Shown here one piece after another: positions 1 through 8,851 of a DNA stretch of 49,052 nt. Location: NCBI GenBank assembly GCA_009773055.1, contig WOUW01000022.1, positions 1 to 49,052 of the forward strand. Direction: 5' to 3'. The notes under the pieces were generated by a model, which was not told where the DNA came from, ran no database searches, and saw nothing but the letters and a program-made list of their open reading frames with translations. Position 1 is the first letter of the stretch. Every line of letters starts with the position of its first letter. The DNA is from Paracoccaceae bacterium (GTDB lineage: Bacteria > Pseudomonadota > Alphaproteobacteria > Rhodobacterales > Rhodobacteraceae). A program made the position numbers and the translations under genes.

Positions 1-1034
1 AAATGCACGTTGTCGAAAGTGATCTCGCCCGAGGTGACCAAGAGGGGCTTGGCATCAGGCGCGTCGATGATCTCGGCCGGTTGGCCGAGCAGGCCGAACA
101 TCTCGCCCATGTCCACAAGCGCCTGCCGGATCTCGCGGTAGACGGTGCCAAGGAAGTTCAGGGGCATGGTGATCTGGATCATGTAGGCGTTGACCATGAC
201 GAAATCGCCCACGGTCAACTGCTTTGCGATGACGCCCTGCGCGCTCATCGCCATGACGATGACAAGGCCCGTGGTGATCAGCGTGGCCTGGCCCATGTTG
301 AGGAACGACAGCGACAGGCCGGTCTTGACGGCGGCGGTTTCGTACTGTCGCATCGCGCCGTCGTAGCGGTCGGCCTCACGCTGTTCGGCGTTGAAATACT
401 TGACGGTTTCGCGCCGCAGCTTCACGCGCCACTCGGTCACCTTGAAGGTGAAGAGGACATAAAGCGTGATGGTGACGATCACGACGGCAGCGTACTGCCA
501 GCCGAAGACCCAGGCGAAGATGCCCGCGACCATGCTGAGTTCCAGGATCAGCGGCCCGATGGAAAAGAGCATGAAGCGCAGAAGGAAGTCGACGCCCTTC
601 ACCCCGCGTTCGATGATGCGGCTGAGGCCCCCGGTCTTGCGGGTGATGTGGTAGCGCAAGGAAAGCTGGTGGATGTGGGTGAAGGTCTCGATGGCAAGGC
701 GGCGGATGGCGCGCTGGCCGACACGGACGAAGACGGCATCACGCAGTTCACCGAAGACCACGGCGCCAAGGCGCGCAAGGCCGTAAGCGATGACAAGGCC
801 GACGGCACCAAGGCCGATGAGCGCACGCGGGTCAGTGCCCGCTTCGTTCGACAGGGTGTCGACGGCAAGCTTGTAGACGTAGGGTGTCGAGACCGAAACA
901 AGCTTGGCGGCGAAAAGGAAGAGAAGCGCGATGACGACCCGTCGCTTCACCCAGCCTTGCCCCTCGGGCCAGAGATAGGGGGCGACGCGTCGCAAGGTTT
1001 TCCTGGCCCGCCAAACGCGTTGCGCGGCGGTCAT
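1..1034 (-). CDS. Atm1/ABCB7-type ABC exporter, membrane domain (partial, 3' end outside window)
   Basis: This is the N-terminal 344 or so residues of a fused permease-ATPase exporter. The reading frame is open from ATG at 1034 to the window edge and stops exactly where the nucleotide-binding domain begins (GEITFDNVHF). The transmembrane domain carries hallmarks of the Atm1/HMT1 branch, such as HIHQLSLRYHITRKTGGLSR followed by an ERG motif and, further on, YFNAEQREADRYD. Atm1 proteins export glutathione-linked sulfur or metal compounds across the inner membrane and protect against heavy metals. The ATPase half, with Walker A and signature motifs, is not in the window, so activity cannot be judged. 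An ArsR-family gene is divergently transcribed 43 bp away, which suggests metal- or sulfur-responsive control. No clear ribosome binding site precedes the chosen ATG. Confidence 0.88.
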   Translation of the reverse strand, partial: MTAAQRVWRARKTLRRVAPYLWPEGQGWVKRRVVIALLFLFAAKLVSVSTPYVYKLAVDTLSNEAGTDPRALIGLGAVGLVIAYGLARLGAVVFGELRDAVFVRVGQRAIRRLAIETFTHIHQLSLRYHITRKTGGLSRIIERGVKGVDFLLRFMLFSIGPLILELSMVAGIFAWVFGWQYAAVVIVTITLYVLFTFKVTEWRVKLRRETVKYFNAEQREADRYDGAMRQYETAAVKTGLSLSFLNMGQATLITTGLVIVMAMSAQGVIAKQLTVGDFVMVNAYMIQITMPLNFLGTVYREIRQALVDMGEMFGLLGQPAEIIDAPDAKPLLVTSGEITFDNVH

Positions 1035-1051
1035 GCTTGGGGTAATGTCAT

Positions 1052-1067
1052 TTCAACGCTTCTTGAA
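1052..1067. promoter_or_regulatory. Candidate ArsR operator between the ABC exporter and arsR genes
   Basis: An inverted repeat TTCAA-N6-TTGAA fills the 43-bp gap between the divergent starts at 1034 and 1078. ArsR-family repressors commonly bind AT-rich inverted repeats of this kind overlapping their own promoter. A further TTGAA half-site lies at 1070-1074. That the neighbouring ArsR protein binds here is inference from position and symmetry. Confidence 0.4.
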
Positions 1068-1077
1068 TAGTTGAACG

Positions 1078-1437
1078 ATGGACCGAAGTAAAGCCCTCGC
1101 CGCCCTGTCGGCCCTGGCACATGAGACGCGGCTGGACCTGATCCGCCTCTTGACCCCGCAGGGCGATGAAGGCATGGCCGCCGGCCTGATCGCCGAGACG
1201 TTGGGCATTGCTGCCCCGCGCCTGTCGTTCCATCTGTCAGCGCTGGAACAGGCGGGCCTTCTGCGGTCGCGCAAGGTGGCGCGGAACGTGTTTTACAGCA
1301 TCGACACGCATGGGATCGGATCGACGATCTCTTTCGTGCTGAACGATTGCTGTTGCGACCATCCCGAAGTGCTGGCGGCCTGTTCGCACCGCCGCACTGT
1401 GCCTCAGGGTGAGGTTGCGGGGACCGAGAATACCTGA
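1078..1437 (+). CDS. ArsR/SmtB-family transcriptional regulator with C-terminal cysteine cluster
   Basis: A 119-residue winged-helix repressor. The helix-turn-helix spans about residues 37-65, with the recognition stretch [17 protein letters not shown], followed by the wing ([12 protein letters not shown]). Near the C-terminus are three consecutive cysteines (91-93) followed by D94, H95, and then C102 and H104. This is a plausible thiol or metal sensing site that differs from the classical ELCVCDL site of helix 3, which is absent. The family represses target operons until metal, arsenite or reactive sulfur binds. It is divergent from an Atm1-type exporter, its probable target. Its last 34 bases overlap the 3' end of the convergent LysM gene. 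The actual inducer is unknown. Confidence 0.88.
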   Translation: MDRSKALAALSALAHETRLDLIRLLTPQGDEGMAAGLIAETLGIAAPRLSFHLSALEQAGLLRSRKVARNVFYSIDTHGIGSTISFVLNDCCCDHPEVLAACSHRRTVPQGEVAGTENT

Positions 1438-2756
1438 CCGGGATAGATCAGGTTCGGGTCCTTGATCTTGTCGCGGTTGGCCTCGAACACCTGCACATAC
1501 ATCACGCCGTCGCCGTAGCGTTCCTGCGCGATACCCCAAAGGGTAAAGCCGGGCTGGACGGTGACTGACACCGGGACCGGGGTGTCGGAAGCCGGGGCCA
1601 CGGGATCAGCCTGGGGCGCTGCAGGTGCTTCGGGCGAGGCGGTGGTTGCTGGGGCGGTTTCCGATGCAGCGGGTGCTGCAGGCGCGGCCGGTTCGCTTTC
1701 AGGTGCGGCACCGGCCGCGGGTTCGGCCACAGGAGGCTGGGCTGGGGCTTCGGTCGCAGCGGCCAGGTCCTGGGTGGCAGGCTCGGGAGCCTCGGCCACG
1801 GCGGCCAGCGCCTCCATCGTTTCGCGCTTGAACGGTGTTTCGAAGCGCGAAGTGACCTTGCCGCCGGCATCCAGCTGATCGACGCGGAGGGTGTAGATTC
1901 CCGGCGCGGTGTCCGGCAAGGTCGCAAGCCACAACCCGGAGGCTGGAATCTGCAAGGTCGCCTTTTCGGCGTTGTCTAGGTAAAGCCGCAAGGACGCCCC
2001 GCCTGCCCCGCGACCGCCGACCTGCACTTCGCCGTCCGGCGCATAGGAGATCGTGTCGATCATCACCGAAGCCGACGGCCCCGCGCTGGCCTCGGGTGCC
2101 GACGGGTCCTGCAGGACGACTGCGCCCTTGTCGGACAAAAGCAGCGCCGGGGGCGCGGCGGGGTCTTCGGCAAGGGCGACCTGACCTTCGGCCGGAGCGT
2201 CGGCTTCGGCAAGCTTCGGGCCCTCGATCGGGCCCAGGGCAACCATCTCTTGGGAGGCGACCACAGGCCCGTCCGACGGGGTCATCGACAGCCACATCAG
2301 GCTGGGCTTGGGGTTGGGCGGCAGTGTGAACAGGATTGCGAACTCTCCTGTGGCGGTCGCCGCACCGCTTGCCACGGCTACGTCATCGACCACGACCTCG
2401 ACAGTTGCACCGGGTGCTGCACTGCCCGAGACAACTGCCTCGCCGTCCGCCGCGACGCGCCAGGTGTCGATGACCGGCAGGCTGGGTGTGGCTTCAGTGA
2501 CGGGATCTGCGGCAGCTTCAGGGGCGGTGGCCGGCTCGGGCGATGCGGCGGCAGTCTGGTCTGTGGGGGATGGCTTGGTGGTAGCTTCGGGGGTCACCGG
2601 TTCGCCAACCAAAAGCGCAGGGTCGGCGGACGCTTCGACGGTCGGCAGGGGTCGCGTGGCCTGCCAGGCGAGGTAGCCGATCCCGACCACAGCCGTCCCG
2701 CCCAGAAGCAGGATCGCAACCCGTGTTCCCCGGTCCAAGGCACCGAATGCCGACAT
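1404..2756 (-). CDS. LysM-domain membrane-anchored protein, Ala/Pro-rich
   Basis: About 450 residues from the ATG at 2756; a TTG 72 bp upstream could add 24 residues but looks less likely. After a short cytoplasmic start comes one transmembrane segment ([19 protein letters not shown]). It is followed by long Ala/Pro/Glu-rich linkers, two Ig-like stretches with [17 protein letters not shown] and [17 protein letters not shown], and a C-terminal LysM domain (about the last 50 residues, containing [13 protein letters not shown] and [12 protein letters not shown]). LysM binds peptidoglycan, so the protein probably tethers the inner membrane to the wall. Proteins of this architecture are common in Rhodobacteraceae but have no assigned role. 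The gene is divergent from the LOG-family gene and convergent with arsR. Confidence 0.85.
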   Translation of the reverse strand: MSAFGALDRGTRVAILLLGGTAVVGIGYLAWQATRPLPTVEASADPALLVGEPVTPEATTKPSPTDQTAAASPEPATAPEAAADPVTEATPSLPVIDTWRVAADGEAVVSGSAAPGATVEVVVDDVAVASGAATATGEFAILFTLPPNPKPSLMWLSMTPSDGPVVASQEMVALGPIEGPKLAEADAPAEGQVALAEDPAAPPALLLSDKGAVVLQDPSAPEASAGPSASVMIDTISYAPDGEVQVGGRGAGGASLRLYLDNAEKATLQIPASGLWLATLPDTAPGIYTLRVDQLDAGGKVTSRFETPFKRETMEALAAVAEAPEPATQDLAAATEAPAQPPVAEPAAGAAPESEPAAPAAPAASETAPATTASPEAPAAPQADPVAPASDTPVPVSVTVQPGFTLWGIAQERYGDGVMYVQVFEANRDKIKDPNLIYPGQVFSVPATSP

Positions 2757-2852
2757 CCCCGTAACCCCCCGGCGCTCTTTCGCCGCTTTGCGTTTCTTGT
2801 CATCAGGAATCGCTATATGACGGGGCAAAGCAACCTTTTTTCCGGCTTACAC

Positions 2853-3404
2853 ATGTCCATGCGTTCCGTCTGCGTCTTTTGTGGCTCTCGATCCGGCCGC
2901 AACTCCGCCCATGACCGCGCCGCCCGCCAGACCGGCGAGATGCTGGCACGTCGCGGCTGGCGGCTGGTCTTTGGCGCGGGCGATGTCGGGCTGATGGGGG
3001 CGGTGGCCGAGGCCGCGACGGCTGCGGGAGCTTCGACGCTGGGCGTGATCCCGACGCATCTTCTGGGCAGGGAACGGGCCGTTCGCGATCACACGCGGCT
3101 GGTGGTCACCGAGGACATGCACGAACGCAAGAAGGTGATGTTCATGAACTCGGACGCGGCTGTGGTGCTGCCGGGGGGTGCGGGGTCGCTGGACGAGTTC
3201 TTCGAAGTGCTGACCTGGGCGCAGATCGGTCTGCACAAAAAGCCGATCCTGCTTCTGGATGTGGACGGCTACTGGCAGCCCCTGTTGCGGCTTTTGGACC
3301 ATGTGATCGCCGAAGGCTTCGCCGATGCCTCGCTTTTGCAGCATTTCCGGGCCGTGCCGGATGTGCCCGCGCTGGAAGCCGCCCTGGCCGAGCCCTTCGG
3401 GTAA
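2853..3404 (+). CDS. LOG-family protein (TIGR00730; putative cytokinin riboside 5'-monophosphate phosphoribohydrolase)
   Basis: A 183-residue Rossmann-fold protein. It begins with SVCVFCGSRSG and carries the family signature as PGGAGSLDEFFE, with serine where most members have threonine. A conserved glycine-rich strand (VFGAGDVGLMGAVA) and EDMHERKKVMF are also present. LOG proteins hydrolyse nucleoside 5'-monophosphates such as AMP or cytokinin nucleotides at the N-glycosidic bond; the physiological role in bacteria is usually nucleotide salvage or unknown. The start is ATG at 2853; a second ATG six bases on (2859) is equally possible. It is divergent from the LysM gene and convergent with sodB across a strong terminator. 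Confidence 0.9.
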   Translation: MSMRSVCVFCGSRSGRNSAHDRAARQTGEMLARRGWRLVFGAGDVGLMGAVAEAATAAGASTLGVIPTHLLGRERAVRDHTRLVVTEDMHERKKVMFMNSDAAVVLPGGAGSLDEFFEVLTWAQIGLHKKPILLLDVDGYWQPLLRLLDHVIAEGFADASLLQHFRAVPDVPALEAALAEPFG

Positions 3405-3412
3405 GACGAGAT

Positions 3413-3440
3413 CGGGCCCGCAGATCGCTCTGCGGGCCCG
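3413..3440. terminator. Bidirectional hairpin between the LOG-family gene and sodB
   Basis: A perfect inverted repeat with 12-bp arms (CGGGCCCGCAGA / TCTGCGGGCCCG) and a TCGC tetraloop lies in the 55-bp gap between the two convergent stop codons. There is no long T-run on either side, only TTGG to the right, so it is a strong hairpin that could serve both transcripts. Confidence 0.7.
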
Positions 3441-3459
3441 TTGGTATCGTTCGACCGGG

Positions 3460-4062
3460 TCAGAGACCGGCGGCCACCGCTTCCCAGTTCGCCAGCTTTT
3501 CCAGGAAGTTGGTCAGGTAGGCCGGGCGCTTGTTGCGGAAGTCGATGTAGTAGCTGTGCTCCCACACGTCGCAGCCCAAAAGGGCGGTCTGGCCGAAGCA
3601 AAGCGGGTTAACGCCGTTCTCGGTCTTGGTGACCTTCAGGCTGCCGTCCTTGTCCTTGACAAGCCAGGCCCAGCCCGAACCGAACTGGCCCGCACCTGCA
3701 GCGGCGAAGTCGTCCTTGAACTTCTGGACTGACCCGAAGCTGTCGGTCAGCGCCTTTTCCAGCGCGCCTGGCATCTTCTTGCCTTCGCCCGGGGCCATCC
3801 AGGTCCAGAACATGTTGTGGTTCCAGTGCTGGGAGGCGTTGTTGAAAATGCCGTTCTGGGCGACCGCACCGGCCTGGTAGGTGCCGCGGATGATGTCCTC
3901 GACGGATTTGTTCTCCCACTCGGTCCCGGCGATCAGCTTGTTGCCGTTGTCGACATAGGCCTTGTGGTGAAGGTCGTGGTGATATTCGAGCGTTTCCTTC
4001 GACATGCCGAGCGCAGCCAGGGCGTCGTGGGCATAGGGAAGATCAGGCAGGGTGAAGGCCAT
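3460..4062 (-). CDS. sodB: Superoxide dismutase, iron type
   Basis: A 200-residue cytosolic Fe/Mn-family dismutase converting superoxide to hydrogen peroxide and oxygen. Metal ligands by alignment are H28 (in EYHHDLHH), H82 (QHWNHNMFW), D165 and H169 (DVWEHSYY). Q78, in the position of the second-sphere glutamine of iron enzymes, and the lack of the MnSOD-type glutamine in the later NGVNPL stretch point to the iron form. An upstream in-frame extension of 23 codons is open, but the start at 4062 is preferred because AGGAG precedes it at good spacing and the protein then begins like its family (MAFTLPDLPYAHDAL). It appears monocistronic. Confidence 0.95.
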   Translation of the reverse strand: MAFTLPDLPYAHDALAALGMSKETLEYHHDLHHKAYVDNGNKLIAGTEWENKSVEDIIRGTYQAGAVAQNGIFNNASQHWNHNMFWTWMAPGEGKKMPGALEKALTDSFGSVQKFKDDFAAAGAGQFGSGWAWLVKDKDGSLKVTKTENGVNPLCFGQTALLGCDVWEHSYYIDFRNKRPAYLTNFLEKLANWEAVAAGL

Positions 4063-4095
4063 GGCGGTACTCCTGTTGGTTTGACGGCTTGCGAC

Positions 4096-4125
4096 GAATA
4101 AGAGGGCATCAGCGGTCAAGGTCAA
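4096..4125 (-). promoter_or_regulatory. Candidate promoter of sodB
   Basis: On the minus strand TTGACC (4125-4120) is followed after 18 bases by TTATTC (4101-4096), about 35 bases before the sodB start. This is a moderate match to a housekeeping sigma-70 promoter. A second overlapping TTGACC begins 6 bases downstream of the first. Confidence 0.4.
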
Positions 4126-4209
4126 GGGCAAGCGGGCGATATGCCCGGTGTCACTGCGGGTTTAACGCTGCCGCGCCGAACCGGTTGCGTCGGTCCGGGA
4201 CAGTCGCGA

Positions 4210-4755
4210 TCAAATCTCGCTGCCCGGCTGCGCGGAATGGGTCAGGAGGCCCATCACATAAGTCGCAACCGACCGGAAGCAGACCAGCGTAAACCCTTGA
4301 TCTTGCTTCCATAACGCAGCGGGGACCTGGGCTGCGCGGCTGCGACGCATCTCTCCGGGTTCAAGCACTTCGAAATCGACCGGAAACAGCTTGCGCAGAA
4401 CATCCGCAGCCTTGTCGCCTTCGATCCGGAAGACGGCGCGGGCGTCAGAGACGTCGACGGCAAGATGATGCTCTCCCGACAGGGACTTGGCGAGTTTCGC
4501 CAATGCGTCGGCGACCCCGGCGTAGGGCAGGATCAGCAGATATTCGTCGGGGCTCATCCAGCCGCAGGCGCGGTCGCCGTTAACCTCGATGCGCCTTTGG
4601 GCCGGGGTCTTGGTGCCCGTGACCGACTTGATCGCCTTGTCCAGCGATTTCAGTCCTTTGGCACGCAGAGTTATCATTCCGATGGGGCCGATTTCACGGA
4701 TGGAGGCGAAGCCCTGGAAGCTTGCGCCGTTCAGCGCCGAGACTGGATCAGACAT
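4210..4755 (-). CDS. soxG: Sarcosine oxidase, gamma subunit
   Basis: A 181-residue subunit of heterotetrameric sarcosine oxidase, homologous to part of the GcvT fold (SPDEYLLILPY; VDVSDARAVFRIEGD; VLRKLFPVDF). The complex demethylates sarcosine to glycine, passing the one-carbon unit to tetrahydrofolate and electrons to oxygen. The start at 4755 overlaps the last eight bases of soxA (ATGTCTGA), indicating translational coupling; an upstream extension inside soxA is less likely. It is the last gene of the leftward sox operon. Confidence 0.92.
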   Translation of the reverse strand: MSDPVSALNGASFQGFASIREIGPIGMITLRAKGLKSLDKAIKSVTGTKTPAQRRIEVNGDRACGWMSPDEYLLILPYAGVADALAKLAKSLSGEHHLAVDVSDARAVFRIEGDKAADVLRKLFPVDFEVLEPGEMRRSRAAQVPAALWKQDQGFTLVCFRSVATYVMGLLTHSAQPGSEI

Positions 4756-7666
4756 TCTGCTTCTCCCCGTCCTTGTCATAGAAGACCATGTCTCGCACCC
4801 GCGCTTTCACTGTGCCGCCTGCAACCGTGTTGAACTCTACCACCTCGCCGTTCCGCGCAGGCCCTTGTTTCAAAAGGCCCATTGCGATGCCGCGCTTCAG
4901 GGTCGGTGAATAGTAGGTCGAGGTCACGCGGCCCTGGACGTTACGCTGGCCGTTGGCGTTTGTCCCATCGGCGATGATGTAAGCGCCGTCCGGGATAACC
5001 GACCCGTCGAGGGTTTCGAACCCGACCAGTTTCCAGCGGTCGGGGCTGGCAAGGTAAACGCGTTCTTGCCCGCGTTTGCCAAGGAAGTCGGCTTTCTTCT
5101 TGGAGATCGCCCAATCAAGGCCAAGGTCCTGCGGGATCACCGTGCCATCGGTTTCGTCCCCGATCATGATGAAGCCCTTTTCGGCGCGCATCACGTGCAG
5201 GCATTCCGTCCCGTAAGGCATTGCGCCCAAAGCCCTTCCAGCGTCGACACAGGCGGCCCAGAAGGCAGCGCCGTGGCTGGATGGGACTGCAATCTCGTAA
5301 GACAACTCACCCGAGAAGCTGATCCGGTAGACGCGCACCGGGAAGCCCGCCAAAGTGCCGTCCGCCCACTGCATAAACGGCAGCGTTTCCTTGGAAACGT
5401 CCATGCCACCAAGAACTTGCAGCAGTTTCCGCGCGTTCGGGCCGACAACTGCGACCTGGGCATACTGTTCAGTCACGTTGGCGGTGTAAACTTTCCAGTC
5501 CCACCATTCGCACTGCAGCCAGTCCTCCATCCAGGCGTGGATGCGGTCGGCGCCGCCCGAGGTGGTGTGGCAGAGCCAGGTGTCCTCGTCGATCCGGGCG
5601 ACGACGCCGTCGTCCGAGAGGAAGCCCTGTTCGTTGCACATGAGGCCATAGCGGCACTTGCCGACCGGCAATGTGGACATGACTCCGGTATAGAGCATGT
5701 CGAGGAACCGGCCCGCATCGGGGCCTTTGACGATGATCTTGCCAAGGGTGGAGGCGTCGAGAAGTCCGAGGTTGGTGCGGGTGTTCAGGACCTCGCGGTG
5801 GACGGCCTGTTCGTGCGTCTCCCCGGCCCGCGGGAAGCAGTAGGGGCGCCGCCAGAGGCCAACAGGTTCGAAGTAGGCTCCGGCCTTTTCATGCGCTTCG
5901 TGCATCGGCGTGCGGCGGAGGGGCTGGAAGATCTCGCCCCGGGATTCGCCAGCCAGCGCGCCAATAGTGACGGGCGTGTAGGGCGGACGGAATGTGGTGG
6001 TGCCGACCTGAGGAATCTCTTGACCCAAAGCATCAGCAAGCACGGCGAGTCCGTTGATGTTGCTAAGCTTTCCCTGATCGGTGGCCATGCCCAGCGTGGT
6101 GTAGCGCTTGGTATGTTCGACCGACTGATAGCCCTCACGCGCGGCAAGCTGCACGTCCGAGACCTTCACATCGTTCTGGTAGTCGAGCCACATCTTCGAG
6201 CGCAGCTGGATCGGCGCGCCCTGCGGCATGACCCAGACCGGGGGGATCGCGACTGAAGAACCCGTAAGGCTCAGGTCTCCGGCAGCAGCGCCGACGACTT
6301 CGACCATGGCCGAGCCGTCATGGTTCAGCGGTGGGCGGGACGGGTCGGGGATGAAAGCCGAGATGCCTTCGTCCCAGGTTAGCTTGCCGCCGCAATGGCT
6401 CCACAGGTGGACGACGGGGGACCAGCCGCCGGACATCGCGACGGCCTCGCAGGCGATTTCTTCCTGCACAGCCCCCTCGCCTGCCTGGGCGCAGATGGCG
6501 ACGCCGTTGACGCGCTTGCTACCCTTGACCTTGGCGATGGCCTTGCCGGTCAGGACGCGGATACCAGCGGCACGGGCAGCCTCGGGCAGAGCGCCGTCGG
6601 CGACCTCACGGGCATCAAGGATGGCCGGGACGTCGAGGCCCGCAGATTTCAGGGCAAGGGCGGTATGATAGGCAGAGTCGTTGTTGGTGACGATGACAGT
6701 GCGGTCGCCGGGCGAGACGGCGTAGTTTGTCACGTAGTCGCGGACCGCCGAGGCCAGCATCACGCCTGGGATGTCGTTCCCGGCAAAACTGAGCGGGCGT
6801 TCAATGGCGCCGGTGGCGGTGACGATCTTGCCCGCCCGGATGCGCCAGAGGCGGTGCTTGGGGCGGCCGTCGCCCGGCGTGTGGTCTGCGACGCGCTCGT
6901 CGGCCAGCACATAGCCGTGGTCATAGACCCCAAAGCCGCAGGTGCGGGTGCGGATCGTGACGTTGTCGCGGGCGGCGAGATCGGCTTCGATGGCGGTCAG
7001 CCAGGCATCGACCGGCTGGCCCTGGATTTCGGTGTCATCAACCGGGGCACGACCGCCAAGCGTTGGGGTCTGCTCCAGCAGGATCACGCGGCTTCCTGCG
7101 TCAGCGGCGGCTTTTGCCGCCAGAAGACCCGCGACACCTGCACCCACCACCAGCACGTCGCAGAAGGCGTAGACCTGTTCGTAGCGGTCGGCGTCGCCGG
7201 TGGTCGGTGCCTTCCCAAGCCCGGCCGAGCGGCGGATGATCGGTTCGAAGACATGCTTCCAGAACGGGCGCGGGTGGATGAAGGTCTTGTAGTAAAAGCC
7301 AGCGGGAAGAAAGCGGGCGGCGGTGTTGTTGACCACGCCTATGTCGAATTCGAGGCTTGGCCAGTGGTTCTGGCTGGTTGACTCCAGCCCGTCGAAAAGC
7401 TCGGTCGTCGTGGTGCGCTGGTTCGGCTCCAGTCGGGCGCCCGACCCGAGGTTCACCAGCGCGTTCGGCTCTTCGGGGCCGGACGCCACGATGCCGCGCG
7501 GCCGGTGATACTTGAAGCTGCGGCCGACAAGCATCTGGTCGTTCGCCAGAAGTCCGGCAGCAAGGGTATCACCCTCGTAACCCCGGAAACGTTTGCCATT
7601 GAAGGAAAATTCGACTGGTGCCGCACGGTTGATCAACCGGCCGCCCTTGGCGAGACGCGTGCTCAT
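4748..7666 (-). CDS. soxA: Sarcosine oxidase, alpha subunit
   Basis: A 972-residue subunit, the usual length for the heterotetrameric enzyme. The N-terminal region is the ferredoxin-like Fer2_4 domain (FNGKRFRGYEGDTLAAGLL). It is followed by an NAD-binding dinucleotide fold (LVVGAGVAGLLAAKAA, about residues 172-187). The C-terminal half is a GcvT-like aminomethyltransferase domain that binds folate (for example HVMRAEKGFIMIGDETDG). The subunit holds NAD and, with the beta subunit, channels the iminium/methylene intermediate to tetrahydrofolate. Its ATG overlaps the soxD stop by four bases (ATGA) and its own stop overlaps soxG. No frame damage is seen. Confidence 0.96.
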   Translation of the reverse strand: MSTRLAKGGRLINRAAPVEFSFNGKRFRGYEGDTLAAGLLANDQMLVGRSFKYHRPRGIVASGPEEPNALVNLGSGARLEPNQRTTTTELFDGLESTSQNHWPSLEFDIGVVNNTAARFLPAGFYYKTFIHPRPFWKHVFEPIIRRSAGLGKAPTTGDADRYEQVYAFCDVLVVGAGVAGLLAAKAAADAGSRVILLEQTPTLGGRAPVDDTEIQGQPVDAWLTAIEADLAARDNVTIRTRTCGFGVYDHGYVLADERVADHTPGDGRPKHRLWRIRAGKIVTATGAIERPLSFAGNDIPGVMLASAVRDYVTNYAVSPGDRTVIVTNNDSAYHTALALKSAGLDVPAILDAREVADGALPEAARAAGIRVLTGKAIAKVKGSKRVNGVAICAQAGEGAVQEEIACEAVAMSGGWSPVVHLWSHCGGKLTWDEGISAFIPDPSRPPLNHDGSAMVEVVGAAAGDLSLTGSSVAIPPVWVMPQGAPIQLRSKMWLDYQNDVKVSDVQLAAREGYQSVEHTKRYTTLGMATDQGKLSNINGLAVLADALGQEIPQVGTTTFRPPYTPVTIGALAGESRGEIFQPLRRTPMHEAHEKAGAYFEPVGLWRRPYCFPRAGETHEQAVHREVLNTRTNLGLLDASTLGKIIVKGPDAGRFLDMLYTGVMSTLPVGKCRYGLMCNEQGFLSDDGVVARIDEDTWLCHTTSGGADRIHAWMEDWLQCEWWDWKVYTANVTEQYAQVAVVGPNARKLLQVLGGMDVSKETLPFMQWADGTLAGFPVRVYRISFSGELSYEIAVPSSHGAAFWAACVDAGRALGAMPYGTECLHVMRAEKGFIMIGDETDGTVIPQDLGLDWAISKKKADFLGKRGQERVYLASPDRWKLVGFETLDGSVIPDGAYIIADGTNANGQRNVQGRVTSTYYSPTLKRGIAMGLLKQGPARNGEVVEFNTVAGGTVKARVRDMVFYDKDGEKQNV

Positions 7667-7998
7667 TTCGTGACCTTCCCGTCAGGCTGCCAGCCGGGGC
7701 GGCGGGCCTGGATCTTCGCAATGATGTCGGCGGGGGGTTCAGAGACCTGTGAAGAGTAGGTCCCGAAAACCTCCAAAGTGGCGGTGCAGCGGGCCGCAAG
7801 GAACCACTTGCCGCAGCCGTAGCTGTGCCGCCAACGTTCGAAATGGACGCCCTTGGGGTTCTTGCGGGCGAACATGTAGGCCTCGAATTCTTCGGGGCTG
7901 GCACCCGGGCCAAAGCGCTTCAGATGCGCCTCGTAACCGGGCGACAACTCGGTCTCATCGGCCTTCACGCCGCAATAGGGGCATTCAAGGATCAGCAT
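7663..7998 (-). CDS. soxD: Sarcosine oxidase, delta subunit (zinc-binding)
   Basis: A 111-residue subunit starting MLILECPYCG. The zinc ligands known from the Corynebacterium enzyme are conserved: C6, C9, H58 and C62 (RWRHSYGCGKWF). The subunit stabilises the alpha-beta assembly. The start at 7998 is preferred to an upstream in-frame extension of 20 codons because it gives the family N-terminus. It lies 34 bp downstream of an FkbM-type methyltransferase gene rather than directly after soxB, which is the usual order. Confidence 0.95.
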   Translation of the reverse strand: MLILECPYCGVKADETELSPGYEAHLKRFGPGASPEEFEAYMFARKNPKGVHFERWRHSYGCGKWFLAARCTATLEVFGTYSSQVSEPPADIIAKIQARRPGWQPDGKVTK

Positions 7999-8032
7999 GG
8001 CAGGAGTTCCAGGGTAAGGGATGCGGCGAAGG

Positions 8033-8785
8033 TCATGCTTCGATTTCCGAAGCGCCAAGGGTCTTGTGGAAGAACGTCAAGAGCTCTTCCAGCGGGACGG
8101 ACAGGCGGGAGGGGGCGAGGCCAACCAGCCAGTCGGCGACGCGGAAGGGCGTGGAACCGGCGGCGATGACGGTGGCGACGCAGGTATCTTCGTTGGCCGT
8201 TCCGGGCGTGGAATGGATCAGCACAAGGGACGGATCGAGTGCCGACAGGTCGAAGCTATTCAGTGCCTGAGCCTCATGCCCGCCGACGTTGATCACAACG
8301 AGTTGGGCAGAGTCGATGCCAAGCTCATGCAGGACGGTGTCCATGCGCAAAAAAGGCACCTCGACGGACTGAATGTCCTCGTCCGTGACGCCGGGCGTGG
8401 CAATGCGGTCGCGGATCAGCGACGCCCGGCCCCGGGGCGCACGGGGGTAGCGGGATTCGGCGTCGGGGTTGAGCGAATGAAGCGGCAAGTTGCCAGAGAT
8501 ATCCGAGATGCCAAAGTTCAGGACGGCAACACGGTCGCTGTCGGCGTGGAGCGTCTCAAGCTCAGAAAAGGTCTGCGGTTGGGGTTCGATCAGAAGGCCG
8601 GACCATCCGTCTTCGCGGAACCGTTGCAGAAGCGGCAGGTCGGCTTCACCGTTGCCCGCGCCGATCTGAAGAACGAAAACACGGCCCTGATGATGGTCGT
8701 GCAAACCGTTCAATAGCATGGCCAGAATCGGTGGGTTGAGTTTGTACGGTCGTTTCGGCACGTAGGGACCAAGGTCGCGGATCAT
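8033..8785 (-). CDS. FkbM-family methyltransferase
   Basis: A 250-residue protein with an S-adenosylmethionine-dependent methyltransferase fold. The cofactor-binding loop is VLQIGAGNGEADLPLL, followed by an acidic strand end (LLIEPQPQTF), then VAVLNFGISD and, later, VPFLRMDTVLHELG and LVVINVGGHEAQAL. These match the FkbM pattern. The substrate is unknown; family members O-methylate sugars and small molecules. It lies between soxB and soxDAG, where no methyltransferase is needed for sarcosine oxidation. A strong hairpin separates it from the preceding gene, so it may head the soxDAG transcript. Confidence 0.8.
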   Translation of the reverse strand: MIRDLGPYVPKRPYKLNPPILAMLLNGLHDHHQGRVFVLQIGAGNGEADLPLLQRFREDGWSGLLIEPQPQTFSELETLHADSDRVAVLNFGISDISGNLPLHSLNPDAESRYPRAPRGRASLIRDRIATPGVTDEDIQSVEVPFLRMDTVLHELGIDSAQLVVINVGGHEAQALNSFDLSALDPSLVLIHSTPGTANEDTCVATVIAAGSTPFRVADWLVGLAPSRLSVPLEELLTFFHKTLGASEIEA

Positions 8786-8811
8786 GACCGAACCTCGCTC
8801 GAACCCTGCGA

Positions 8812-8841
8812 TCCGGCGCGCGACGGAAGCCGCGCGCCGGA
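8812..8841 (-). terminator. Strong hairpin inside the sox locus
   Basis: Perfect 11-bp arms TCCGGCGCGCG and CGCGCGCCGGA are separated by eight bases. It lies 10 bp after the stop of the small membrane protein gene and 27 bp before the FkbM start. No U-run follows, so it may terminate poorly, attenuate, or protect the upstream mRNA end. Confidence 0.55.
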
Positions 8842-8851
8842 CAGGTGGTTG

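Noticed and set aside
3-1070. Long plus-strand open frame of 355 codons
   Set aside because: It is the antisense of the ABC exporter, whose minus-strand translation shows clear membrane segments and Atm1 motifs. The plus-strand product is Asp/His/Gly-rich without any domain.
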